From: Stercorarius parasiticus
Taxonomy: Eukaryota; Chordata; Aves; Charadriiformes; Stercorariidae
NCBI GenBank assembly: GCA_013396915.1
Contig: VWZL01000812.1
Location: 220,081-284,080 of the forward strand
Direction of reading: 5' to 3'
DNA length: 64,000 bases
In this document: one piece after another, positions 1-11,376 of the stretch
Position numbering within the stretch: the first letter of the stretch is position 1
Layout: every line of letters starts with the position of its first letter
Notes under the pieces: model-generated
What the model saw: only the letters and a program-made list of their open reading frames with translations
Database searches by the model: none
What the model was told of the DNA's origin: nothing
Program-made: the position numbers and the translations under genes

Positions 1-96
1 TTTTTTTTTTGTTTTGTTTTTTTTGGTGGGTTGGGGGTTGTCTGTTTGGGGGTTGATTGGTTTTTTGGGTTTGTGTGTGTGTGTGTGTGTGTGTGG
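1..96. repeat. T/G-rich low-complexity tract ending in a (GT)n microsatellite
   Basis: Poly-T with G interruptions, then a GT dinucleotide run at about 70-95. It directly abuts a CR1 3' end. The tract is cut by the window edge, so its full length is unknown. Confidence 0.9.
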
Positions 97-149
97 TTGG
101 AGTCAATGATCTCGAAGGTCCTTTCCAACCACGAAGATTCTATGATTTG
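97..149 (+). mobile_element. CR1 LINE, 3' terminal fragment
   Basis: The stretch contains the CR1 3' untranslated signature: GTCAATGATCTCGAAGGTCC, then TTCCAACC and a single ATTCTATGAT octamer tail. Only the last 50 or so bases of the element are present. What lies 5' of it is low-complexity T/GT rather than CR1, so this is either a very short 5'-truncated insertion or a copy whose upstream part was replaced by the microsatellite. Confidence 0.8.
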
Positions 150-1794
150 GCCATAAAATACTTGTATATGCATGTTCATGACAATACTAAAATCAGGGCC
201 ATCAGAACCTTGAAGACTTATTTAATTCAGCAAGAAAATGACTATTCTCTTTTCCTGTTCAGGCTGCTGTGTCTAACTGTATCATATAATGACGTCTGTA
301 GCTCTCCTCCCAGGGATTCAGCTGTATGTGATTCAAGGGTTTTGATATTTTGATATAATTTTGGTATGGTCCATCTGCATAACCTTGACTCAAACTTCAT
401 GAAATTTGACATGTTGTGAAAAAGGACTGTGTGAAAGTACATAGAAAAAGGTTATACAAGATGAGAGAGCTAAGACTGCTGATACAGGGATAGTTAGCAG
501 TTGGGGGACAGAGGAGGAAAAACACTGACATGAAAATATATAAAATCCTAAGAAAAAAACAGTGAGCCAGAAGACAGCACCTCAGCAGCATTGAGTATCA
601 GCCCATTCAAAGGAGCAATGGAGGCCAACCTGTTTGACCTGATTGGTAACTCACAAGCCTGCGAAGACCCTCCAACTACTTTATTGAAGGTGGTGAACAT
701 ATTGATGGTTAGTTAACTAACTCCTTTGTCCTAATTATCTATCATGTGTGTTAGTCATAGATATCTACCTTATGCTTCCACCTTGTGGAATCTCTTCATG
801 TGAAGTGAAAGGTGCCCAGAAAAAGTGACGCAGAAAGGGAGGGCTACAGTATCTTTTGAAAGCATTTCATACTCTGCAGGGAAATACATCTTGTTTGATC
901 CTTCAGATGTTGACTTTCCTCACTGCTCATTAATTTATAGCAATTGATTTCTTAGTTTAAAAAAGGAAAAAATAAACCAAACACTTCCATTAATTTTAAG
1001 TTTCACTTATCTAGACCATTATAGGACTTGTTTCTTGTCCATCTCGGTTGTAATAGAAAATTTTGCCTGATTTGTAATTCACATAATTAGTCTTCTTTCA
1101 ATCCTCATAAATGCGGTTCAAAATCTGACTTGTTCCAAAGTATATAAATGTTAATTTTCACCCCATTGCTTATAAGAGGATGCAATTATGTTGCAATTTC
1201 AAATACAGTTAGGAAAAGAAATGACCATTGAACTTAAGAATGATTTGAATCTAATCTCTGTGGTGAGTTCATAAGCTGTCTTTCTTTTGACAACAGAAAC
1301 TGCTCTTATATCTAAAATAGTGATCTTTATGCCTTTTATTTGAAGGTACTCTCTTTTTCTGTTCTGGATCTGAAGTGAAATGAAATTAATCTGAAATTAA
1401 TTTGGCAATTGCTTTTGATTATCACATGCAGTATTACAGAATCCTTCTAGAAACATAGAAAATGGCTTATTTCAGAGAAGTCGCATTTCATGTTTAGATC
1501 AATATTCATCAGATTATGTTCTTTTTTCTATTTAGACATTGCAATTGGGAGATATCCTTGTCCTGTCACACGTGTATTGGATTTTAAATATATCTCTGCA
1601 GTTTAGATGATACTTAGAGCAATATTTTAGCATGAGATATTGACAAGTATATATATATATTAACTTTTTCACTACGTGCATATATCTATACCAGCACGGT
1701 TATCAGAATGTTTTCACTAACAGATGTTAACTAATTCTGAGGCTTGGAGAGTGATTGTTACTGTATTATCTATTACCTCTTTTTAAAAAAAAAA
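150..1794. other. Unannotated AT-rich sequence
   Basis: I see no coding exon, RNA gene or recognisable repeat here. The open frames at 242-442 and 397-591 (minus) are short and resemble no family. There is a short AT dinucleotide run near 1650-1662 and a poly-A run at 1785-1794 just before the next CR1. Confidence 0.6.
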
Positions 1795-2133
1795 GAATCA
1801 TAGAATGGTTTGAGTTGGAAGGGACCTTAAAGATCATCTAGTTCCAACCCCCCTGCCGTGGCTAGGGACACCTCCCACTAGACCAGGTTGCTCAAAGCCC
1901 CATCCAGCCTGGCCTTGAACACTTCCAGGGATGGGGCATCCACAACTTCTCTGGGCAACCTGTTCCAGTGTCTCACCACTCTCACAGTAAAGAATTTCTT
2001 CCTAATAGCTAGTTTAAATCTGTCCTCTTACAGTTTAAAACCATTACCCCTCATCCTACCACTACAATCCCTGATAGAGTCCCTCACCATCTTTCCTGTA
2101 GGTCCCCTTTAAGTACTGGAAGGCTTCTATAAG
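1795..2133 (-). mobile_element. CR1 LINE, 3' fragment (minus strand)
   Basis: On the plus strand it begins GAATCATAGAATGG, TTGGAAGGGACCTTAAAGAT, the inverse of the CR1 3' end. It continues through the conserved 3' UTR (CCAGCCTGGCCTTGAACAC) into the last codons of ORF2, ending near AGTACTGGAAGGCTTCTATA. The copy is truncated at about 340 bp. An open frame at 1888-2112 on the plus strand is antisense to the element and is not a gene. A poly-A run precedes it at 1785-1794. Confidence 0.95.
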
Positions 2134-3570
2134 TACATAAAGTAATTATATGAGCAAGTTTTGGCTGCTCAGCTGTGTCACGTTCCATCCTTAATGTTGG
2201 TTGGAACAGATTCTGAAAGGTTAGATGAACTTTTGTATGTGTGTTTCAACCTCAATGAGCTATGTGCCATGTCACAGAGTTAGACATATTAATACAATTA
2301 TTGATTCTGGTTACCAGTGATGGTTTTATAATGGATACACAGAAAATTTCTTTGGCCTTTAACACAGCAATGCAAATCAATCCCTAATTCTCTGTTGTCA
2401 ATCAAAGGAACATTACTTCAGGACAGTGTGCTGCACCACATCCTTTTGCCAGCACTAGATCATAGTTTTAAGTACCTGGTGGTACCAGGATTCCCTACCA
2501 ATCACAGGAACACTTGAGGCTCACTATTGAGTTTGGTATGAAGGCAGTACTGATTTAAATTAGACTCTCAAACATTGCTTAGATGTACAAGGAAAAAATC
2601 TTTTTTCAGCTTAATTTTCTTTCTACGTGTAGCATTTCATTTTCCATATAGAATATGTAGAGTTTCAAGTAACTACAACTGTAGCTTTAGGTTTTGTCTC
2701 TCCAACAATCTAAATCATTAAAGATTTAGCAACTCTCCCTGGAGAGTCAAAAGTGTGATTGCATATTTGACTGTCTTCTGCAATCCATATCAGTTAAACA
2801 GGAAGCACTTTTTTCCTTTTCTTGCTGAGGAATGTAAAACTGTGGATTTGAAGCCAGTAGACCTCAGTCAAGAGTTAGTAAACTCCATCCTAGTACACAC
2901 ATCATGCAAGATACTGCTTTTCACTAGCAACTCCATTGTAGAAATGCACTGACTTAAGAGAGGAAAACGAAACTCCTCAAAGAAGCCACTTCTGTTGGTT
3001 ATCATTAAATACTTTCCCACATGAAAAATACCTGTCATGTGATTCTCTAACTTATATATTACTCCTCACATTTAAAATTCTCTGAGGTTTGATTCCTAAT
3101 TGTTTTTAGATTTCTCATTCCTTCTTTTATTTCATTTCAGTTTTGTCAGAACTTTGGTTGCTTAGACACCTTATAAGTGTGATTAGATGTCTGAAAATCT
3201 TTTAGCACAAGCTACTTAGATATCTGAGTTGGTTACAAGGTTTTCTAAACTTTCCTTTTTTTGGCAGTTTTATATTCTTTATAATCCTCTAGAACTTTCT
3301 CTGCAGAGTTTTCTGTATGAACTGGGTTAGACTGGAATTTCAGTCATTCATTAATTCACTCACATCTGGCTGCATCAGCTGTTTTCATTTGTGTTTTGTT
3401 TGTTTTGTTTTGAATTTTTTTTTTTTTTTTTTACAGTTAGTTTATGGGCAAGTACCACTAGAATAATCACCGCATATGTTTAGTTATTGTGATCTTGCCA
3501 GCATAGATTCTGAGACTACAGTTCATTCCCCATCATTGTATTTAGATACTTTCAGTCTTCCTCAGTGTTT

Positions 3571-3612
3571 AAAAAAAACCAACCCAACCCACCAACCAAC
3601 CAAAAAACTCCA
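3571..3612. repeat. A/C-rich simple tract (poly-A passing into AACC units)
   Basis: Eight A residues are followed by mixed CCAA/CCCA units. The same build recurs at least seven more times in this window, on either strand. Confidence 0.85.
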
Positions 3613-3935
3613 ATGTGCTATTTTTTGGACTGGTGCAGCTCTTGCCTCATGCACTCTCCAGAGCTGTAGACCCTGGTACGTGTTTTACACCGATCAGAAT
3701 CACAGATTTCTTTGGTTGAAATTTGAGTTGCTAATTCCCTTTTACCTAAAAGAAGATTGGTTATGATGTCTCCTCCCCACCCACTCAATATTTCTAAACA
3801 ATTTCAATTTATGCTAGTGGTCTTGTACAGATAAAGGTAGACTCAATCTGTCCTGAGTTTATAATTTCTTGAAGAGTCAAAGAGTCTACTTATCCCCAGA
3901 GCTCATCAGTCCTTGGGAAACTTTCACATGTCAGT

Positions 3936-3993
3936 TTATTTCCTCTCTTTGTCCTCTTATTTGTCCAGATTATTTCCTCTCTTTGTCCTCTTA
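3936..3993. repeat. 24-bp direct repeat, two perfect copies
   Basis: The unit TTATTTCCTCTCTTTGTCCT followed by CTTA occurs at 3936-3959 and again at 3970-3993, separated by 10 bases. The copies are identical, which suggests a recent local duplication. Confidence 0.9.
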
Positions 3994-6364
3994 AGGTCTG
4001 GTAAGTAGTTCTCTATCCACACCTGCAGACACTTGTAGAGTTCATTCTATACACACAAAATTATACAGGGCCTTTTATGATGTTTGCAGAGTACAGTTCT
4101 GAGAAGAAATAACAGGGAGAGGTGGGCTCTTTTCTTCCTACTCACTGATTTTTACAAAATTTCTGGCCTCTGCAGTGAAGCTGTCATCCAATGAATAACA
4201 ATATTTTTTGCAGTTATATCTCAGTAGGAAACAGTTTATCCATTCATGCAAAAGCACTCAAGACTTAATATCTTAGTCCTCCCTGTGAGGAAATGGAAAT
4301 TTTTCAAGGTGCTATTTTTCTTTTCTATTATTATGGCCCAGAATAGTTCTGTAGCCAGGGCTCTCACCTGGGGTGTGGATGATCCAGCTGTGATTCTGTT
4401 GTACCTCATCCAGATCAGAGATTTCAGTGTTAATCTCTAGGATTCCAGACATGTATCATCTGTCAGATTATTAACATCTGTCCTGTTGAAACAGTTGAAT
4501 TTTCTCTAAATAAGTATTTGATGAGTTAGAAAAAGTAATCAAGTAATTCAAACAACCAACTCCAAAGGATCATGTTAAAACCCTCACTGATGTCATAATG
4601 AGTGGGCTGCTGACAACATAAGAATTAGCATAAAACCATCCTTCTGTCACACATCATATCTTTTCATACCGTGCATAGTTAATGAGCACAGGAATTATTA
4701 TTAACATTGTTATAATTAGCAATAATATAAACACTACTATTAACAGTATAGACATTATTCATAGTATTCTGAATTCTCTGAAAGAATCCTGACACAAAAT
4801 AGGTTGCAAATCTAATTGTTTCTCTTTTGGAGCTATAGCAATAAAAATTATCAAGAAGATCTTGAAGGCAGGAAAATAACATTGTAGAGTTGCTGGCAAT
4901 GGACTTCTAATGAAGGCCTGCGTTTCATGGGTGAGTTACAACACAAAGTAAAAGGATGGTGAGCTGAAAAATGAAGAAGAGGTATGAGTCAACCTCATGT
5001 AAGTATTCATCAAGGATTCTGAGGTCACACAGAACAGCAAAATTATACAGCACTGAGATTTACATTAGATCATTATGGTATGTGAGATTAAGGATTACCT
5101 GAAAAGTAATCCTGCCTGTTGATGTACCTGTAATCACAAAATAATATCTGAGCTAATGACATTTGAGGTGTTTTCACTATATAAATACTTTATGTATTTA
5201 ATGAAAACTTTTAATTTTTAAATCAAACATTACAACAGCAGAAGCTGAAAAAACTGCACTTTAAGGATATAATACTTTCTACGGTTTTCAGTGGATACAG
5301 CCTATCATATCTGAAAAATCAATAAAAGTTGAACTTTTTTTCCTTACTAGCATATGATGATTTCCACAACATTGCGATGTCTGTCCACATTACTGATTGA
5401 CTTTCCCCAGAAAGAATGCTTATTGATAAATTCATAATCTGAAAGAAATAAAACAACCACTCGGAGTGAAATTGTAGAAAGCATGATTTGAAATAAAATA
5501 TTGTCTCTTATAATAAATCATACTTTAAATTAAAATTGCATGCTGGACATTTCAATACAGTGTATTCCTCTTAGATTTTTCATTTTCAGTGATTAGAATT
5601 ACTATCAGCATTCACAGCAAATAGTGAATATTTTGCTACACAGATACTTGAGCAATTAGGAATTGTTGGAAAGTTAGCTCAGTGATCTCATGGGAGGAGT
5701 AACCTACCAAAGGAAAAGATGAAAATGAGCATTCAAAATGTCATGCTGCTAAATAGCAAACCCCATCTTGTTGCAGCTGCAGAATAGCATTTTGGACACA
5801 GTCCACTTACCTCTCCCTGCAAATTACTGAGAGAATGCAGCTGCTGTCCAACATGTTTTCTACTGGGACCATTTGTATATCAGGCCACAAAGTAAAAAAA
5901 ATTAAGCAAATAACTGTTAAAGGAACTTGGCCACGTTTACGTCTGACGTAACACCACACATTTCAATTTGGCTATGCTAAAAGTTCTTTCATTATGTTTT
6001 GGTTTATATCTACTTTTAGTTTGTATTGCTGTCCTTATTGTTCATACTACTCAATATGGTAAAAAGGAGCTACAAATAATTCTAGCAGGACATCTATTTG
6101 ATGTTCAGTCACAGAAAACTTTTTAACCAGATTATAGGAAACTTTTCATCTGAAACCTTCTAGTTACATTCTACCTCAGAGAAAAAGAAACCGAGCACAT
6201 ATCCTTTTTCATCAATTCACTACCTGACAAATACAAAGGAAAAAAGGGACAAGGCATCTGCTGGTGTCAGCCCAACCAGCAGAACTAGGTTAATGTAATA
6301 TAAAACATTCACTTTCTGCTATATACACCAGAGCTGTTATATTTTAGCAGAGCAATTATTGCCA

Positions 6365-6424
6365 CATAGAATCATAAAATCATAGAATCATCGAATAATA
6401 GAATCATAGAGTCATAGAATCATT
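6365..6424 (-). repeat. CR1 octamer tail array (about 7 units of ATAGAATC)
   Basis: Seven consecutive 8-bp units with point differences lie at the CR1 3' end. CR1 tails usually carry only a few such units, so this one is long. Confidence 0.85.
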
Positions 6425-7662
6425 TGGGTTGGAAGGGACCTTTAAAGGTCATCTAGTCCAACACCCTGCAATGAGCAGGGACATCTGCAACTACATAAGG
6501 TTGCTCGGGGCCCTGTCCAACCTGGTCTTGAATATTCCCAGGGACGGAGCGTCTACCACCTCTCTGTGAAGCCTGTGCCAGTGTCTCACCACCCTCATTG
6601 TAAACAATTTCTTCCTTAGATCTAGGCTAAATCTGCCCTCTTTTAGTTTAAAAACATTACCCCTTGTCTTATTGCAACAGGCCCTGCTAAAAAGTTTGTC
6701 CCCATCTTTCCTGTAAGCCCCCTTTAAGTACTGGAAGGCTGCTACAAGGTCTTCTCAGAGCTGGCTCTTCTCCAGGCTGAACCACCCCAGCTCTCTCAGC
6801 CTGTCCTCCTTTGCTTTCCTCAAATTCAGGGTCCTGACTTTACTCTTTGCCTGACTCATATCCTTCAGGACTGTGAACTCCACCAGTTCATGACTGCTGC
6901 ACCCCAAACTGCCTCCAATCTTGACACCACTAATCAGCTCACCTGCGCTGGTGACCATCCGGTCCAGTACCACAACTCCTCCGGTGGAGTTGTCTATTAC
7001 CCAGCTTAAGAAGTTATCTTTGATGCACTCCAGGAGTACCTGGAAGGAGCGATCAGTGTTAACATCCCTGCCCTGATACAGCTTTGAGCCATTCCCACAC
7101 ATGCTATCAGTGGATACCAGGGAGAAGAGATCAGCACCTCCCTCTCCACCGCCCCTCCTCAGGAAGCTGTAGAGAGCAATGAGGTTGCCCCTTAGCCTCC
7201 TTTCTCTAAACTAGACAAGCCCAAAGTCTTAGGCACTCCTCATAAGACATACCTTCCTGTCCTTTCACCAGCTTTGTTGCCTTCCTCTAAACACATTCGA
7301 GCACCTTCACCTCTTCTTAAACAAATCTAGGAGGATCCGCTGTATGATATTCACTGTTGACATCTGGGAAGTTAAAATCACCCATAAGGACAAGGACACC
7401 TGATCTACAGATATCCCTTGATTCGTTGTAGAATAATTCATCAGTGTTGTTTTCTTGTGTGGGCGGTCAGACGTAGACTCCCATAACAACATCAGCTTTA
7501 TTTGCTATTCCCTTCATCCTTACGCAGAGGTTCTCAACTATGCCATTGCCAACTGCAAGCACCATAAAATTCAACACCTCTCTCACATACAGCACCACCC
7601 CCCTGCCTCATCTGTCCTCCTGTCCAAACCAGGACACCTCCCTATCCCTCCTGAAGAGCCTA
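6365..7662 (-). mobile_element. Rearranged CR1 LINE copy (minus strand) with scrambled ORF2 blocks
   Basis: Read on the minus strand, four blocks can be told apart. Block 1 (about 7662-7335) is part of the ORF2 endonuclease domain and contains LVLMGDFNFPDVN, the GDFN endonuclease motif. Block 2 (about 7325-7075) comes from the ORF2 C-terminus, with wording such as [20 protein letters not shown] and GNGSKL. Block 3 (about 7070-6805) returns to the endonuclease, with LLECIKDNF and GSLGCSSHELVEF; the family normally has CSDHE here, so the catalytic Asp of the SDH motif reads Ser. Block 4 (about 6805-6425) is again ORF2 C-terminus (LRELGWFSLEK) and 3' UTR. The reverse transcriptase palm is absent. 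The 3' tail at 6365-6424 holds about seven ATAGAATC-type octamers. Several stops make it non-functional. One ambiguous base (n) sits at 7665. Confidence 0.9.
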
Positions 7663-7830
7663 TANCAGCATATAATATATATGATATATAATATTATATA
7701 CAATAATGTAGTATTTAGATTAATATATTAATATTAATCATTATTAGTTAATAATATGTATTATATATTATTCTATATAACATATAACAGACTAATACAT
7801 ATCATTCCATTATATATTCTTTCTGAAGTT
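7663..7830. repeat. AT-rich patch with TATA/ATTA low complexity
   Basis: An almost pure A/T stretch, including TATAATATATATGATATATA and repeated ATTAATATTA-type units. It starts next to the ambiguous base at 7665, so its length and sequence may be unreliable. It directly abuts the truncated 5' edge of the rearranged CR1. Confidence 0.75.
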
Positions 7831-10800
7831 GCGATACTTTAAGCTTTGTGCATTCAGACTGCATAAAGTATTTCTGAAATGCGAAGTTAAACACATACTT
7901 AGGGATTTTTCTGTGGAACACAGCCAGTGCTATTCATCAGATTAAAGGAAACTGTTCTTTTCAAAGTGGACATGCCTGAGGTTTTCCAGTGAACAAGACA
8001 CTGATTGGTGGTTGAGAAATCACTGGGAAAAAAAAAAGTTTGGTTTGATGCTAACTAGTGAAAATGAAAATGGTACCCTTCAAAATAAATTTTGTGAATA
8101 TTGTTCTTTTTAACCAAATGCTTACTTTTTTATTTTAAAGAGATGTATAAATAGATCTCCTTATGAATGTAATCTGTAATATACAATTTAGATGTCTCCA
8201 GAAGTTTGCCTCATCCATAAATTGAATTTTTTCAAGACAGTTTTATTTAGTGTGAACATTTTTATTCCTGAAATAAGTTGTACCCATTACCTAGATATCC
8301 ATACAATGTGAAGCAATCTTGTGCTTATTAAAGAAAAAGTGTTTTACGGTCTTCTCAATGATGGGCTCATTTATCTAGAAACCCACTGGCCAAATTATCC
8401 CTTTAGCTATTAAAATTGACCATAATAAGAAATTCTGTCTGAGAGTAGAGATAAAATACCTAATGCTAAGTAGATTTGACCATTTGCTGACACCCTCTTT
8501 ATAATCTCCCACTCATGGAATGAAGCAGATGGTTCTGATATGTAATCCAAAGAGTACCTTATAAATACTTTTTTTTCACTCCGAATCAGGAGTGAATTCT
8601 GGCTGTGCAGAGCCCCATACACTCACTGGTGGATTCCAAGAACCAACAGTGACTGTTCTGATGTAGCTTTGAAATGGCATTCTCAGAGGTAGTAGGCACA
8701 GTAGACTTTTTTTGTGGCCCCTATTTGTTTCCTAGTATTTCTCTTTTTCAATCCTGTCTCGTACTAGAGTCAACAAAGCAGTGAGGAAACAGTGTTTATA
8801 TGCCAGCTCACTTCAGTTGAAAGTAGTGAATCTTTATCTGAATAGGCAAGTAAAAATTGAAACAGCTCTTAGGTATAAAACCTGTCTTCTGTAGTGCTTA
8901 AATAATAAAAAGATTGCAGTAAAAAAAGAACATTGCTAGTAGCAATGAAAATATTATACAAATATAAAAGAATAGATTTAAGATGAGATGAAATAAAATA
9001 AAATACAAGCAGAAAAACTGACATATTAGTTAGAAAAAGTGGAAAAGAGTGTAGAGGGACACATTATAAGATAGCTATGTAAGACAACCCCATAAATGAT
9101 AATACATCTTGTAAGGACAGAAGCATTTCTTAAAATGAAAGAATTCAATTAATACAGCAAAATAAAATCCATAAGGTCTTCTTGAATTAATAATAAAGGT
9201 TTCCCTGCAGCATCCGCAATGCTGTTATATATACCATTTGTACGTAGCAAATGCTTTGTATACTGAGTTCTCTAGTTTAATCATTTTTGGGAAAAATCCA
9301 GATTTCACAACTGAGCACTTCAGTGCTAAATTACTTTTACATCAAGTCTATATGAGTTAAGGACACTTAATGTACTTATTGTATATTTTACTTATTCTAG
9401 TCAGAATAAGTAGTCAGAGCTCTAAAAATGGCTTATTCATCTTACATGAAACAGTTTAAGACTAAAATGCATGGAGAAGAACTGGAAACAAACCCTGCCT
9501 TTCTTCCTCTATCACCCTTTTTCCATACTAGAGAGAATGAGGCTGGCACTTGCACTTGCTGAGCCTGGCACTCTTGACAGCAAATTCAGCCAATTTTGGA
9601 ATGAAAGATGGAGTTTCCTGTTCCCATCCCACAGCCATTTTACTCCCACTTTTGAGAAGAAGGTGCCAGATTCTCCAAAAACAGCAGAGAGAAATGAGTT
9701 AAGATCTCAAACAAAGCTAAGCATGTGTCAAACTACAACAGCATGTTTTCTAGCAACTAAGTATTATTTATGAATATACAAAATAAGGTAGTTCTGCTGC
9801 CTCATTACTTAATTATTTATACTCAAGCATCATACATTTTTCATTAAGATATGATACTGTAATAAGGGTGAACACAGAAATAAATATAACTTGAATCTAA
9901 AAATGAAGGTGGCAAATAACAATGTCAAAAAGTAAAAGCTATCCTGTATAAAAACTTCTCATTGAAATTGCTATGAAACTGTGAAGTATAAGGCAAGGAG
10001 CAGGTCACACAGCTCGGTATCTGAAAGAAAAAAAATATATCCGAAATAGCAAGGAGTCAGCTTTTGCAGGCTGCTTTCATGTCACAGTTAATGGGGAAAT
10101 CTTCAGCTTTTCAACAATATGTAAACAAACAAACAAACAAAAAAGTGTAGATAAATATATGTTGCCACAGTCATCCGGAAAAGTATCTTTATCTTTGGCT
10201 CCAACGGCATATTAAAAATACCCAGACTGAAAAAAGAAAATGGACCACTACATAACCTCCTGTCCAGTCTCTCAAAGAGGACATCTGTCAGTCAGCTACC
10301 GCTAGTCATAACATCACTTCAGTCTATTAAACTCATTGCAGAAAGTTAAGACTCTTGAGCCAAGCGATTCACAAAGTGACTGAACTCTCACAAGGTAATT
10401 GCAGAATTTACTGAAATGTCATTCTGTTATCTATGTGTTGCACTTATAAAATAAGCACTTTTATTCTCTTATCTGAAATAAAAAAAAAAAAAGTCATTAT
10501 TCCACTCTTACCATTATCAGCCATCTTTCCCTTCCTAAGAAGCACAAACACTTTTCATGATACAGTTTTCTACCTTCATTTTTTTCCCCAATTGGCAAGA
10601 ATCCACCACTGTTGCATTCTTCATTTCCTGTATCAAAAAGCTCATCAGAAAGTAATTGCATAAAATTGTTGGGCAGTTGACTTTTTCCAGCATATATTGA
10701 AATAGGTATAATCCCTTGTTACCAGCATATCCTAATTCTGCTTCTTTATCAAACCAGCAAGAAGGGAAGAGAAAGGGAAAGGGAAATTCTTCTCCCTTTT

Positions 10801-10994
10801 TCTACCCAGTGGAAAATCAATTCACTTGGCTCAAACAAAAACAGGATCTAAGCACTTAATGGATTTATTAACCAGCAATCAGTGAACTACACATTCATGA
10901 TCAATGTCTCCGATACAACAAATAAACTGTATTCAATGAACGTTTTCAAAAATTGTAAATATCCTTCTAAAACTAACCCCCAACACTTCTAACA
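7831..10994. other. Unannotated AT-rich sequence
   Basis: No supportable gene or interspersed repeat. The 100-codon frame at 9471-9773 has no recognisable domain and no splice or initiation context that I trust. An (AAAC)n run lies at about 10123-10142 and poly-A runs are scattered. Confidence 0.6.
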
Positions 10995-11180
10995 CACAGC
11001 CACAGGTACCCCGCTCCCCCATCCCCCCCCTCGGCCACCCCCGCGCAGCGACGGTGACCCTGGCTGCAGGGCCGCCCCCCGCCGCCGCCCCGCGGGCGCG
11101 CCGCAGGAGGCAGCGCGGCCCGGCCCGGCCACAGCCGGCAGCACATAACCGGACTCCGTGCGCCGGGTCTTTCCTCGTTA
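10995..11180. promoter_or_regulatory. Short CpG island, candidate promoter of unknown direction
   Basis: About 170 bp (11011-11176) are strongly GC-rich and hold roughly 25 CpG dinucleotides by eye count, including CCGCCGCCGCCCCGCGGGCG. The flanks are AT-rich and nearly CpG-free. CpG retention at this density usually means a region unmethylated in the germ line, which in vertebrates generally marks a promoter. Scattered CpGs continue to about 11310. A minus-strand open frame of 147 codons (10933-11376) crosses the island. Its first 70 residues, beginning MLLQSVRASA, do not look like simple low complexity, but I recognise no family. A plus-strand frame of 64 codons starts at 11054. I see no clear TATA box or splice donor that fixes a direction. 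Alternatives are a CpG-rich exon, a recent GC-rich insertion or an orphan regulatory island. Confidence 0.55.
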
Positions 11181-11376
11181 GAGATCTCCATGTTCCTTTC
11201 ATACTGCTTATCATGCTGACCCCTTCTTTGTTCCGAAAGCCTCTGTAATTCCCTGTTAGTTGATTAATCCGGTTGATGGTCACCTTCCTCTTTAACGTGA
11301 TCGGTTTGGGGAAAATGCCCTCCCAGACAGTTTTAGTTCTCACAGCTGCTGATGCCCTCACTGATTGCAGAAGCAT

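Larger units (their letters stand above)
2134..6364. other. Unannotated AT-rich sequence
   Basis: About 4.2 kb with no supportable gene. Contents noticed: a T-rich run at about 3390-3432, an A/C-rich tract at 3571-3612 and a 24-bp direct repeat at 3936-3993 (both listed separately). The open frame of 96 codons at 3476-3766 runs through the A/C tract and has no recognisable domain. Confidence 0.6.

Noticed and set aside
5938..5955. TGACGTAA CRE-like site
   Set aside because: A single eight-base match with no promoter context is not enough.
9471..9773. 100-codon plus-strand open frame
   Set aside because: No recognisable domain, no coding-like context, and expected by chance in 64 kb.
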